Below the pieces are notes generated by a model that was not told the DNA's origin, did not search any database, and was given only the letters and a program-made list of their open reading frames with translations. The position numbers were made by a program, and so were the translations under genes. From Lojkania enalia (Eukaryota > Ascomycota > Dothideomycetes > Pleosporales), in assembly GCA_010094045.1 (NCBI GenBank), contig ML986736.1, positions 1 to 64,000 on the forward strand: a DNA stretch of 64,000 nucleotides, read 5' to 3'. Below are positions 45,759 through 57,826 of this stretch, in pieces (position 1 is the first letter of the stretch; each line of letters begins with the position of its first letter).

Positions 45759-48700
45759 GTTATGAGCCCGGAAGCCCTTTGACTACTGCTGCGTTCCACA
45801 CAGATAGACTAGAGCTGATTGATATAGGCTCAGTCAATTATATCTCGTTTATCAAGACCTCAGTCACCTCGACGTCGCTAGGCTAGCTAGGAAGCCAGAG
45901 AGCTTAGAACTAGTCGTAGCAGAGACCTCGACAGATCAACGCGATATAGTATATCAAAAAGATAACAGAATCAGACCTGCTTATTACCAAGGCCACGGTT
46001 ATTCTCGATAAGCTAGAGTACTGGACGCAGTGGCTGTTTCTGCGGAAGGACAGCGCGGACCGGAACCAGCTCTAGAAATACGTGGACCCAGACCTTAGTA
46101 AGGAGCTAGTCCTTCGACTAGACGCTGAGAAGCCGATTAAGAAGCAGTTCGGAGATTTCCACAGGATAGACAGCAATGCTGAGGCAGCAGATGCTGAAGT
46201 AGATATCATGGATCTGACTGATCAAGAATTAGCAAGATATAAAGCCTAGTATAGGACGTACAGCTGCAGCGAGGCGCGGTAGCTGCAGAAAGAGAAGGCT
46301 CTCAGGGAATTCACGCAGGAGATATCGAGGACGATAGCAGCTTAACATATCTATCTAATTGCAGACTGTAAGACTGTATACAATCAACTGCAGACCCTTA
46401 AGAAGCATCTCTACCTAAGTAAAGCTAAGCGTAGTATGCAGCTGCAGGCTTAATACCAGACGCTTAAGACACGACCAAGAAAGGGGAACCTAGATACCTG
46501 GTTTAAGGATTAGCTTAAAACGACACGCGTTATAAGCCTAGCAAGTATACTAGAAGTGTAGGGGAATTAAGCTTAGTAGGACTTCATTCTCGCAGTTAAG
46601 AGCTTAGACAATAGCTGGGTAGTAAATAAGCTATCGCTGCTCATCAAGTCTGAAGTAGACGATAAGCTATATACAAGCATCTCAGACCTAGTAGTGCAGT
46701 ATACGTTATACTATCGTCGTACTAGACTAGTTATATTAGGGCTAGGGACGTTCGCGACGCTTAGTATTATACTATAGTAACTATAGCAGTCGCAGCAGAC
46801 TAATAGCAGCTAGAAACCTTAGTAATTAAGATAGATAGTCTACTTCTATAGAGATAGTTATAAATTCGAGCAGTATTTATATATTAACTTAGTATTACGC
46901 CTATTAGACTGGTAGCTGGATTAAGATATTAAGCAGAGATTCTAGGAGCTTAAGATATTAAAATCTTTTAGGTTAAAGGTATTCTATAATACTAAGAAGT
47001 AACTAGTAGTATTAGTAGGCTCTATAGGCTCTATAATAGTTTTAGCGCTAGTACTAAATATAATAAAAAGATAGGATAACGGGTATTAACTATTAGGACC
47101 AACTGTAATAGTAGCTTTAAACCTAAATCGATTAGTAAGATCTATAGTAGCTTTAACTCTATAGCTTAGAGCTGTACAGGCTAAGTAGTATTAGTATTAG
47201 CTATTACTACTTAATAGATAGATTATAGACCCTAGCTTAAATACCTATATTACTAATAGCAAGTCTTATAGCTAGAGAATAATATAGCAGCCTAGACCAG
47301 ACGATTATATATATATAAGAGGACAGCTGCTACTAATTTAAGAATAGAGAGAAGTTCAGCTGTAAGTATAAATATCTACTAGAATTAAGACTATCCTACT
47401 CTTATACGTAGTATATATCCTAGAGATATTTATAAGTATAGTTAGTCTCTTATACTATAGTATAATAGGGATCTATTTTAACTTAAGATAAAACTATCTA
47501 TATTAGACAGATCTATTAAATATTATATACTATCTTAGGCACACGTTTAGGTATTAGCTAATAGATATAGAGGATAGTATATAACTATTTCTATTAGTAT
47601 ATATAGTATAGTATAGACTAAGGCCTTCTTATATAGCTTATAAGTAGCTAGAACTTATACCCGTATAAGCTTATAGGGTATTTAGCTATACTAGCTAGAA
47701 GATAGTCGCTTATCTATCTACTTATATTAATAGGCTTAAGTTAATTAAGCAGTAGTAGTAGAGAAATTAAGCTTTAAAGTAGATAGAATATACCGTCTAT
47801 ATCTAGTCTAAGCTCTATAAGATAGTAAATAGGAGAGCTCCTTAGGAACTAGTCTAGGGACTATTTAAGAGACTAGAAATAGATTTAGTCTAGATACGTG
47901 ATCGGTTAGAGTACTACTATAATAAAAACCTCTAGATATTCTATATAATCTACTAGTATAGTAGGTAGTATAAGGCCTGCTACCTACTAAATAAGAATAT
48001 AATAACGCTATAATATATAGTATAGAGATTGCTAGTTAAACTTAAAGCTTAGTTTAACGCGTAGATTAAAGCTATTAAGCTTAATAGTAAGTATAGATAT
48101 TCTAAGATGCTTAATATTTTTAAGAACCTAGGAATTTTAGTAGAACTATAAGTAGAGTATACTAAGGAGTAGAATAGTCTAATAGAGAGAGTAGGGCAGT
48201 TACTAGTCGTATAGGGAAGAGCTATAAGGATAGACGTAGGGCTACTAATAGAGGTATTAAACAAGTACCTACTCTTAGTAGTCTATCTCCTTAATCGCAC
48301 GCCGACCGAAACTCTAGACTAGTATACTCTATATAAGGTAGTACGCGGAACTAGACTATCAGTAGCTTATCTTAGCGTGCTAGAAGCTAAGGTATATATC
48401 CTAAATTATTACCTATACTAGAGAGAGAAGCTATAATTTTATATACTAATCAGACGCCTTATAAAATATAATTCTATAAATATCTATCGCATCTAGATAC
48501 TAGAGTTAAATAGAGTTATTAGAACTAGAGATATTATCCTACTACCTGTAGAATTGCATAAAGATCTTATCTTTCTAAACAAGTAGATACTACGTTTAGT
48601 AGCCGTAGTACTTAATATTAAGAAGAGTTATAAGCTAAATAATATAGAGCTTAAATAGATACTAGATTAATTAACAATTTAATTACGCAAGGAGATGCTA

Positions 48701-49199
48701 GATAATAAGTTTAAGTAGTAGATTAAGAAGTAGCTTAAGTAGGAGTTAGATTAGCAATAATTAAGTAAGCTAGCTAGAGTAGAATATCTAGTAGTTAGCA
48801 GCATTATAATACTAGAAGATACTCTAGAACCGCGTAGTTAAGACAATCGCGATAAGTATCTAGAGGTAATAACTAGCCTCTCTAAGGGCTAGTATTAGAT
48901 TAAGCTAGAAGTAGAAGCTTTAGACCGATAATTAAATAATATAAATAGACGCGACGAAATTAGCAGTTAGTTTAATATTAGAAATATTATAGAAACTAGA
49001 ATTTATAAAATACCCTATATATATTATATAGCGTTTATAGAAGTATTATAGTAGAAGACGAGTAATAATATACTAGCTAATCAGCCTAGGATTAGTCTAT
49101 ATAGAGATTAGCTGCTACCTCTACTAAAGTAATAGAAGTAGCTTAAGAGGTATCTATTTAGAATTGAATTTAAGAAAGTAGTAGTAGTAGAGCTTTAGA

Positions 49200-50000
49200 G
49201 CTGCTATAGTAAGGGCTGTCTAGTTTATATAACAGAAACTAGAGCTAGTATATAGCTAGGAATTAAGCTTCTACTACTAATATAGGTATTTACATATAAA
49301 TTTAATAAGAATAGATATCTATATAAGTTTAAAGTTAGGCTAGTTATTAGAGAAGACTTATAGTAGAACTAGGGAGATATATATACAGCTACTCTAGTAG
49401 TACGAGTATTCTGATTCCTAGTTACTCTAGTAGTAGCTTTTAGACTATACGCCTATTAATACGATATTACTAATACTTTCTTAAATATACTACTAGATAG
49501 ACTAATATACGCCTATATACTAGAAGGATTTATATAGAAACTAGATAAGCTACTAGAGATAAGAAAAGCTCTCTATAGCCTAAAAAATACTCCTCTACTC
49601 TAGTATAAGCACCTTAAGAGCTTACTGCTTAAGCTAGAACTATAGCCGATCTAAGAGGTCTTATATCTATTTAGAAGTAAGAGCCTAATAGTATTCTTCT
49701 ACGTTAATAATATAATTATTCTAGTTTATCTAGACTATCTTACTATATATTAATAATTTAAAGCAGGCTTAAAATTATAGTATAAGCTACGCTTACTTAG
49801 ATAGCTCTAGTAGTTCCTAGAAATCAGAATAGTCCGAGACTAGGATGTAGGTAGAATCTAGCTTAGTTAAGACTTATTTATTAATAAGGTCGCAGCTAAG
49901 TATAGACTATAGAAATAGGAGTAGAGAAGCTATCCTATAATACCTCTAGTCGATAACTACCTAGTATTAAGTATAGAGGAGCTAAACTATTAGAGAACTA
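49200..50000 (+). pseudogene. Copia reverse transcriptase of copy 2 (RIP-inactivated)
   Basis: Same motif order as copy 1 up to KALYSL, then continuous into the region deleted there: a former LLWYKHLKSLL block, the YVDD box as YVNN, and an LRLLRxLQQFLEIR-like stretch. Multiple TAG/TAA stops. Copy 2 shows what copy 1 lost. Confidence 0.85.
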
Positions 50001-50758
50001 AATATTATCAGCAGCTAGTTAGATCCCTAAAATATCTAGCAGTCTATATACGCCTAGATATCTTAAGAGCTTACTTAGCTCTAGTAACCTATCTTAAGAA
50101 TCTAGGATAGAGTTATATTCGAGTAGCAGAGCATGTCTAGAGATATATAATTAGTATAAGAGGGCTAGGCTTATAAGCATCTAGACTAGATCAGGAAAAT
50201 ACAACCTACCTTAGTAACAAGCGCGAGCTACTATTCTATAAAGTATTAGACGCAGTATTTGTAGACAATTAAAAGACGCGTTACAGCTTGTAAGGCTACC
50301 TATTTAAACTCTATAGCCTGCCTATCAACTAGAAAGCGATAATACAGCGCTCGGTTACTAAGTCGACGACTGAGGCTAAGCTGCTAGCTCTATCCGTAGC
50401 AGGCAGCGAGCTGTAATAGTAGACTAGGGTCTTCGATCACGTAGGGTTTAGTATAGAGATAGTCCCCACGCTATTTTATAACAATCAGCAGACAGTAGGT
50501 ATTGCTACTAAAGTAGTAGATAGACTATAGACTAGGCTACGTTATATAGACACTTATCAGATGTGGATTCGACAAGAAGTTGAAGCAGGAAGGTTACAGG
50601 TTAGCTGGAAGCCGACGAACCAGATGCTAGCAGACGGTCTTACAAAGGCACTGCCTAAGCAGAAGCACCTTACCTTTTTAAAGCAGCTCGGTCTCACAGA
50701 GGTACCTAGACCAGTTGACTAGAAGGCAGCTTTGCTATTCACTGCAGCTGGGGGGGTG

Positions 50759-50883
50759 TGTTACGGCTAAGCTATTCACAGTTAGCCCCTTGGCAGGTCC
50801 AGGGATATATATGTAGCATGTCTCGCATTTCTAGTCAATAGACGCAGTTTTCCAATCCTCATCAGAGCCAGCCAGCTCTGACA
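50759..50883 (+). repeat. 3' LTR of copia copy 2 (125 bp)
   Basis: Preceded by the polypurine tract gctgggggggtg and followed by TATAT, matching the left flank. Confidence 0.94.
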
Positions 50884-51006
50884 TATATGCGGTAAATTCG
50901 AAGCACTCTCTACACTAAGCCTAGACAGACAACTCTGGAGTTATGGTAGTCAATCTCTTAGGATTAGACTGAACATTAACCCTAAAAACACTAGATAACT
51001 CTGTTT

Positions 51007-52328
51007 TCAAAACGCTGTAGCCCCGCTAGGAAATGGCTCGATTGTGTCAATTAGAGCCGTGGAGGACGGCACTATATATATTGGGCTTGTGGGAGTGGAC
51101 ATTGTATATACTGGGGTGGTTGCTGAAAGCACCCTGTGATTTCCACTTATAAGAACAGTAGATGAAACTGGCGAAGAGGTCCCTGGGTCGGTACCCACTG
51201 TGGGAGTTGTCGACTGCTGCAAGCTGACTGACCCTGACGGTGCTTTACCGCAGTCGATTTCGTTGTCCAGACTAATCGTGAAGTCGCGCTCTACATCGCA
51301 ATCAAGAGAGAAACTATAAAGACGAGATTTTTCTCGAATTTACCTTCGTATTTGAACGTGGCAATCTTCTCTGAATTCGTCTATGCAGATTTGAGATCGA
51401 TGTCTCTAGGCTCTCTCCGCACTGCAAATCTCAACAGTGTAAAGGTATCAACCGTAGAGACAATGAGTATTATTGTTTCTCCGGCTAAAACGGCGTGCCC
51501 AAAGTTCCCCGATTCATCTTCCTTCAGCTCATGAGACAGTCTGAGCTTCGATACGAGGGTAGTAAGGCCGGCTTTGTGGGCTTTATCCGCTTTAGTTAAT
51601 CCGTTCGATGCCATCGCCACGACGAAATTAGCGGTTTCCGTAGCACTACCGAAGTCAACAGAGAGGCCGCTAGTGGAGATCGCCACGTCGGTGATCCGCC
51701 TATCTTGATCGGGAGGAAGGACGTCCTTGGGGTTTTGATCTCCATGTAGCCTAGGTAGGCCCGAATATCTCGTCTTTCGGCAGCCGTAGTCTCATTAACA
51801 GTGATTGAAGCATTCGGAACGGGGTAATCTGCTCCGTCAGTAAGAATAACAATTCTAGACGGACCTAAGGTTTATCCTGCACCCAGCTTAGATAGCTCTT
51901 CAACTGCGTTTTTAATACAGTCCCTCCAATAACTGTGTTACCGCTAACCAGTTAAATTGCTAGATAGCTTCTACAGCCGCCTCGGATGGGTCACCAAGCT
52001 CGTAGTTGACATTCGCATCATCGTTGAAGTCAATCATGGTAACGACGACGGGACCTTGATCACTTTTGGCTCTTTCTTTACTGATTAGGTACTTAGTTAG
52101 GGCAATACCGGCCTTCAAATGGACATCCTAGGCATCATTAGCAAACATGGGCCCTGAGGTGTTAGTTACAAGCGCGATCTTGCGGCCCTATTTACTATTT
52201 CGGAAACGACTAACGTTGTCCGAAGGATTGGATCTAGAGTAGTCCTGTTGGACTGGTGTAAGGGCATTTGTTATCCCGAAGATGAGGGCGATAAGGATGA
52301 AGGGCCTTATGCTGTAACTCTTAACCAT
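51007..52328 (-). pseudogene. Secreted von Willebrand factor A (VWA) domain protein, inactivated
   Basis: ATG at 52328 starts MVKSYSIRPFILIALIFGIT followed by NALTPVQQ, a good signal peptide. Next come a TAG (52188-52190) and the VWA domain: RKIALVTNTSGPMF, where the metal-binding MIDAS motif should be DxSxS; here Asp is Asn. GPVVVTMIDFNDDANVNYEL follows, with two more TAGs (52128-52130, about 51960). After frameshifts, ISTSGLSVDFGSATETANFV and a Ser/Thr/Pro-rich tail (51222-51007, SSPVSSTVLISG, TTPVYTMSTPTSP) remain. All three nonsense codons and the Asp-to-Asn change fit G:C-to-A:T transitions. The gene ends 120 bp from copia copy 2, so leakage of RIP from the transposon is likely. Probably once a cell-surface or secreted protein. 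Confidence 0.72.
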
Positions 52329-52376
52329 CAGGAAGACTGAGTTTGGAGCTGCTAGAGAGACATGATTTACATTCAC

Positions 52377-53828
52377 ATATATATGGCCAGCGCCTGTAAT
52401 TGATTGATCGATATAGGAAGCCGATGGTAAGGCTAGAGTTCAATTGATCTTGTTAAAGCCAGCATTGGCACTACGTCTAAAAGTTACATTGATAAAAGCC
52501 TCCGCTTTGTCTTGAGGTAAACGCGGACATAGCATCGACAGTAGTAGCATGACTTCTCAGCTAGCTTCCAACATAATAGTCAACAATTTCAGTCACCCCA
52601 TATATGCCTTGCGTGGTATTCGGCTGACGGAGCCTAAACGGGTGGCGGTTGTATTTTGGGGTGCACTGTGGCGCTTCTAGCATAGGAAAAATCATTGTAA
52701 AATAAAATGTTGCTGTAGAGTGACGATTAAATGCCGGATGATACCTTAATAATTCACTTCGAATAGATTGTTATAAGAGGTCTTTGAGCTCTTGTAGTAA
52801 GTCGTCATTCTTTAAACCTCCGAATGTTAAAGAGTTGGGCTAATGTAGGCCTTGCAGTGTTTCGCTATAGCTAGTATACCTCATTATCTCTCTTCCCCTC
52901 CCTGTTAGCTTTGGTACATAATTATGTAGTCGTAATTAAAATTGATAATTAATTTTTATGATAACAAGGTGTCAACTTTACGTTCTGAAGAGAATAAAAG
53001 CTGCCTTGGCAAGACTAAACCGTAATCCAATAAGAGAAGAATAGCAGAATTTGAGACTGGGTTCGCTGAAATGAATTCTCTCCCGAGCTTGTAATTTTAA
53101 TGGGTAAGTAGCCTTCACATAGCAAACCCGAGTTCTTGCTTGTGGAGAGATCGATTCACAAGTGAATATCACAAAGAGGCTAGAAGATCTCGGCCATCGG
53201 GTTGGCTTTGCATTGTGACTGCGTACTATAGCAAGGAATTAACAGATTATACTAACAATTGTAAGGGAATGGGGCATAAAATGGTTGATTCTCTATTTTG
53301 TTGTGTCTGTCTTCCTCGTTCCCTGCTACCGCAGGCAGCTCTCTCTAGTATCTACAGGTGGTGACTGCCACACAAGCCATGATCACATAATATAACCATA
53401 GCTCCATCACCATTAACCGTCACAACAATAGTTAAATAAGGTGTCTGAAGGAAGCTTACCACTTGCAGTGGATGCTATTTTCTCATCTTTCAGCTTTCAG
53501 AGTGTGGGTATGTTGCTAGATACACCAAAGAAACAAATCTAACGCTGACCATGGTGTCACGATGCCAGAGGGGAGAAGTGGCAGCCAAAAGTGGTGTGAA
53601 TTGAGGGGTATCGAGGATCTATATATAGGCAGGATGCAGCTGACGTAATAGCCGAACATCTAACGTGACACATGGAGATACCTCGTTCCTCACATGCACA
53701 GTCAAATCAAATTCTCGGCGCTCCGACCCGCACCTCCATACTCTGGCTCTGAGACCTTCCGTAAAATCCGATTTAAAAATATAGACAGCAATGCTATTCC
53801 TGTAAGAAGAATCCTGAAAACTTAGAAC
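52377..53828. other. Intergenic stretch
   Basis: No gene supported. It is moderately AT-rich, with only chance-level open frames. Confidence 0.5.
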
Positions 53829-54640
53829 GTGGAGAATCTACTACCTCAGTTTAAAGAAGCGCGATATTTTAATGTTGATAGCTTTGGATTGGTCTATGGG
53901 GGTAAGTTCCTTGAAGAATTAGACTTAGAGAAGACTTTCATTGAATATAGTTGGCGTGGGGTTCAGAAAATAAAATATTTGAGTATGAATTACACAATGT
54001 CAATTAGGAATATATCGTTTACTATCACATGTATCTACTATCATATTATAGTTGGCTTGTTTTCAGGCCTATATAGTCTCGCCACTGCAAGCCTCTGGCC
54101 AGGCATGCCACTTAACCTCCTTCAATACATCAATATTTGCCTCAGCAATTAATGCTGCCTGATAAGCGACATTTACATACGTATGTGGCTTCTAGGTGGA
54201 GCTCCTAAAGTGTGAAGGGCTTGAAGCTTCTAGCATCATCGAACAACAATTAAAGATAAAAGATTATGGATGTGGATTATACCACTGTAGATGTGATAGC
54301 AAAAGTGACTATGAATGGATCAAATGTATGCCCGAGAGGATGCTGGATTTTGTCTCGTAGTATGGACAATTCAGTGCCATAGATGCGAGAATATACAGAC
54401 CTAGAATTTCACTGAGGCAGAAATCCCCGCAGCCAGTAGCTGTCAAGAAAATTGAGAAGGGGATGAAAGTATTTAAATATGTAACGTTCTGTGGAGCAGG
54501 ATACCAATTGGGGATGAGCATCGGTATGGTAGAATTGGAGATTAGATAGTATATAGTTCCTTGACTCTTAACATATAGCAATTAACGCGGTTCTCCTCTT
54601 CATCCGTCCTGATACCTTACAAAATGGATACTTGATCACG
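53829..54640 (+). pseudogene. Unknown gene relic, second copy of the 44.3-kb family
   Basis: A frame without ATG (GTG at 53829) gives ENLLPQFKEARYFNVDSFGL and EELDLEKTFIEYSW. Further on, about 54190-54548 reads LKCEGLEASSIIEQQLKI, KDYGCGLYHCRCDSKSDYEW, one TAG, then KGMKVFKYVTFCGAGYQLG and MVELEIR before a TAG. The only stops are TAG codons, as in RIP-hit genes. Cys/His-rich YHCRCDxxxDYEWIKC may be a structural motif, but I do not recognise the family. Confidence 0.4.
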
Positions 54641-56349
54641 CGCGAGATTGCTCATCTCCGAAATAACATCCTCATAAATATGCTCTGACAGATATGGTTC
54701 GGAAATACGATATTTTATCTGGAGAACTGCGAGAGCCTGGTAATGGCGCTGTCCAGTTGCAGTGCGAAAACAAAAAATGAACTGATATAGGAAGGAAGCA
54801 AGGCCTGACCCTTGTTAGAGGGTTTGAACCCCCTTTCCTCGCCTCGCCTAGTCGCCTCCACCTAGATCACCCCCGCTCCCATAGGCGCCGTCTGCCTCAT
54901 AGCCTTGTTGCATCTCAAGAGATAATACTTTCCTGCTCTTGGTGAAAAGCAAGACTAAAACAGAGTCACATAGATACCTCAAAGCCTTGTGCCGGAACTC
55001 CATGACATATCTCATGTTCTTGTTCCGGTCTTGGAAGAGGATCATGCGTCATCGTGTCAGCGTTCGCAATCCACATACAAGATAGGGCGACAAATACATG
55101 CCCTGCAAATGGAGCTAGAGAAATGTCGCGATGTGTTAGAGGAATCCGAGCGAAGAAAGCTTCAAGATGCCGGGCAAATTCGGTCTGATATCTATTGGTG
55201 TGCTATGGGCCACAATTGATTGCATGTGAGCTGAAACGGTCTTAAGGGAATAAGTAAGCCAGACGCAAGCTAGGAAAGGCAAACGAGAGGTTTTAGGTCC
55301 GACATGAACAAGGACTTTGGAATGAGGAGTACGCTGCAACATGAACTAGCAATGAAAAGCAACGGAATCGCAGACTTGAGGGGCATGAATGACCGCATAA
55401 AGCGGAGACTGAGAAGTATTCCCGTTCAAACGTTTCTAACATTCGGAGTCGCTAGTAAACAACAAATGTATCTCTCGAGGATGAACTGAAAAATTTCCTC
55501 GAGAGACCAGCAGTCACAGCAAAGAATTGGACTCTGCAAAGACCAAATTTGACAGGACCCAGCTAGACCGGATTCAACGCAAAGGGAACTGGAGCGAGTG
55601 AGAGCCGGTTAGCATCACGCAAATGATCAAAGCGGATCCATAATGAAAAGCACGAGTTGAATCTCCAAGATATGAGGTCTAGAATTGAGGCTCACGATTG
55701 TGGGATAAGAGGTTTGGAAAACGGTCAGCGCTAAACACTCGAATTGATTCAAATGCGATTAAATCCTGAGGATGCGATATTGTATGGGAGAAGAGTGAAG
55801 ACCGAACTCTGGGAGGCAAATAAACATGTCCAGAAAATGAAAAAGGGATGTTGAAGTGAAGGGTCGCAGGCTCGAATTTTTCGAACAGAAGTGTGTTCGC
55901 CTAGCTTCAAACACATGGGTGTCAGTTGATGACTAGGCGGCAGTTGCAAGCCTAGGTTCGACCTTCCCTCCGAACTAAGCCCGGAAACATGGGTTTTCGT
56001 AGGGCCCTAAGAACGGCTGTAAGGGGCAAGAGGAGGGCGAGAAATGCACGTCCCTTGAATTTCATGACTTAGAGAGCCATCCAAGCGGCCTCTCAAATGA
56101 GAGTCTAATAAAATGTTATCTGGTATAGTAGCCGGTTCAACAGAGCGTTCCTGTAATCACGCTGCCTATGTACGTGCCCCTAGAAAGCTGGCCCTGGAGA
56201 GGAGAAGAATTGCCAGTGATGAACGAGGACAGCCATATTTTTGCGGTCTAAGAGACTGAGGTCTATCCATTTTTCATTTTTATCCTTTTTTTTTTGGTGG
56301 AGCTAAGGTAAATATTTTAGGGCATAACCTGCCTAGGACCATTGGGAAT
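54641..56349. other. Stretch without a supportable gene
   Basis: Short open frames such as 55100-55219 (HALQMELEKCRDVLEESERR, coiled-coil-like) suggest the remains of a coding sequence, but frames break every 60-80 codons and no start is clear. Confidence 0.4.
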
Positions 56350-56658
56350 ATGTACCCCATATGCAGTTATGGAACAATAATCTATCCATCGCTAAAAGAA
56401 GCGGATATTACTAGCGTTCGACTTTACGATTCTCCCAACGAACACACTATTTTTAGATTATCTATTAGAGGAGACTTCGATTTTACAAACGTGACGACGG
56501 CTACTTATCCTCCTGCTCGGGATTTGATAGGCAGGATTACGGTACAGAATGTTAGTGATTTACTACGGGGCCGTGAACAACGACAGGCACCCTTTGAGAA
56601 GGCTTGGGGAACTCTATACCTGCCTCAATATTTTAGCTTATCTTATTCTGTTCTATGA
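56350..56658 (+). CDS. Hypothetical 102-aa ORF
   Basis: An ATG-initiated frame (MYPICSYGTIIYPSLKEADI...) with ordinary amino-acid composition and a folded-looking middle (SVRLYDSPNEHTIFRLSIRG). The preceding sequence contains a long T run. There is no recognised family, signal peptide or intron evidence. It could be a real small gene, a truncated one or chance. Confidence 0.25.
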   Translation: MYPICSYGTIIYPSLKEADITSVRLYDSPNEHTIFRLSIRGDFDFTNVTTATYPPARDLIGRITVQNVSDLLRGREQRQAPFEKAWGTLYLPQYFSLSYSVL

Positions 56659-57826
56659 ATCTAAAGGCACCGCTGCACATGCCTTTCCCACCTTACAACA
56701 TTATGACTTTCTTCCTTGTCTTAAGATCCTGAATCTGCTTCTTCAGCTACGCATGCTTTTTCCTCAAGCCAGAATCTTCGCCAGCAAAATCTCGCAGTTG
56801 ATCGTCCCTGAGGCCAAGACAGGGCTAGGAGAGAAGAGCTCGAGGGGTTCCTGAGCCGTGAATCGAATCGTAGCTGGCGGCATGCGCGCGATAATTGTTG
56901 ACAAAGAATTTGCGTGCAATCTTGTATAGGGCAAAGAGAATATCGAATATATTACAGATTATATGGTCTGCATTGCTTATGGGGTAGTTTTTCGTAATTT
57001 AATGGAACGGGGCGATATCACCGCTGTGGTTTTCGCCCTTGATAGATTGGGAAACTAATTCTGACCTCAGGCGTTTTTGACGGCTATAGTGCATGAAGTC
57101 AGTTTAGCCGTATATTATCTATTAAGAGTACTAACTAGTACTCAACACTTCTCTAGGTATGTGTTTGACTTTTTCTTCGTAATGAAGTATGTTTCTATTT
57201 ATCTGGGCCGTCACTATTGTTTTCGTTTCACTTCTTCTACGCGCAATATAGGACAAACCTGGAGCGTTCCTTTAGACAAAGAAAATAATTCGTAAAACTA
57301 TTTGCAAATTACATTATTCTAGATTAATTGTTAACTAAGTAGCCTATGAGTCGATTCCGAGAGGCAATCTATGTAATTAATTGCGAAGTACGTGTTGCTC
57401 TAGGCTGGTCTAATTTTTGGTTTGCGAAACTAACCATATGGGAGGAAAACTGAAACCTAAGGAAAAAGCATCTAAATCCAGCCTAGACATCCTGGCTAAG
57501 CTTGCTAATGTCTACACTGCGTTTGTTGTTGAGACAACGGGCATCTTTAATCAAGCGGTAAACGACGTACATGCGGAGGGATGGGGGAACGGGGAGGAAA
57601 CCACCCTGATGTCTAAAACGGCAGTTCGCTGATGTTTAGGGTATTTCACTTCTTGCTATGTATGATTCCTCTTGCTTCCTCGATAATTTAGGATATGTCT
57701 CGCTCTTGCTACGCTTATACCTCGCCTTAAATACATTACCTCTTTAAAGCTTTACTGTTTTCTCCGGGTGTTGCAGGGCTTATTATTTCTTTTTTTTTAT
57801 TTCTAAAAAAAAAAATTCCGCATGGT
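56659..57826. other. Stretch downstream of the P450 gene; one 64-codon ORF
   Basis: An ATG at 57438 opens a 64-codon frame (MGGKLKPKEKASKSSLDILA...HAEGWGNGEE) ending at 57632. Not recognised. The part near 57780-57820 has A and T homopolymers and is the 3' flank of the P450. Confidence 0.4.

Larger units (their letters stand above)
45634..50883 (+). mobile_element. Ty1/copia retrotransposon, copy 2 (full length, RIP-inactivated)
   Basis: A 5250-bp element with 125-bp LTRs (45634-45758, 50759-50883; one difference) and a 5-bp target duplication TATAT (45629-45633, 50884-50888). Gag-like (MDLTDQELARYKA at about 46208), integrase region (about 47.4-48.3 kb), RT (about 49.2-50.0 kb) and RNase H with its closing MLADGLTKALP (to 50720) lie in copia order, gag-IN-RT-RNase H. 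The RT catalytic box reads FFYVNNIIIL (about 49688-49720), both Asp changed to Asn. Stops at former Gln/Trp codons fill the central 4 kb, whereas about 700 bp at the left end and 300 bp at the right end are nearly clean. Confidence 0.95.

Noticed and set aside
48049..48264. Hydrophobic 71-aa minus-strand ORF inside copia copy 2
   Set aside because: It is antisense to the RIP-degraded integrase region. The hydrophobic Ile/Leu/Tyr-rich composition is a by-product of AT-rich sequence.
54790..54845. Possible tRNA T-arm (gagggtttgaaccccct)
   Set aside because: The T-arm-like hairpin stands alone; no D-arm, anticodon stem or acceptor pairing was found around it.
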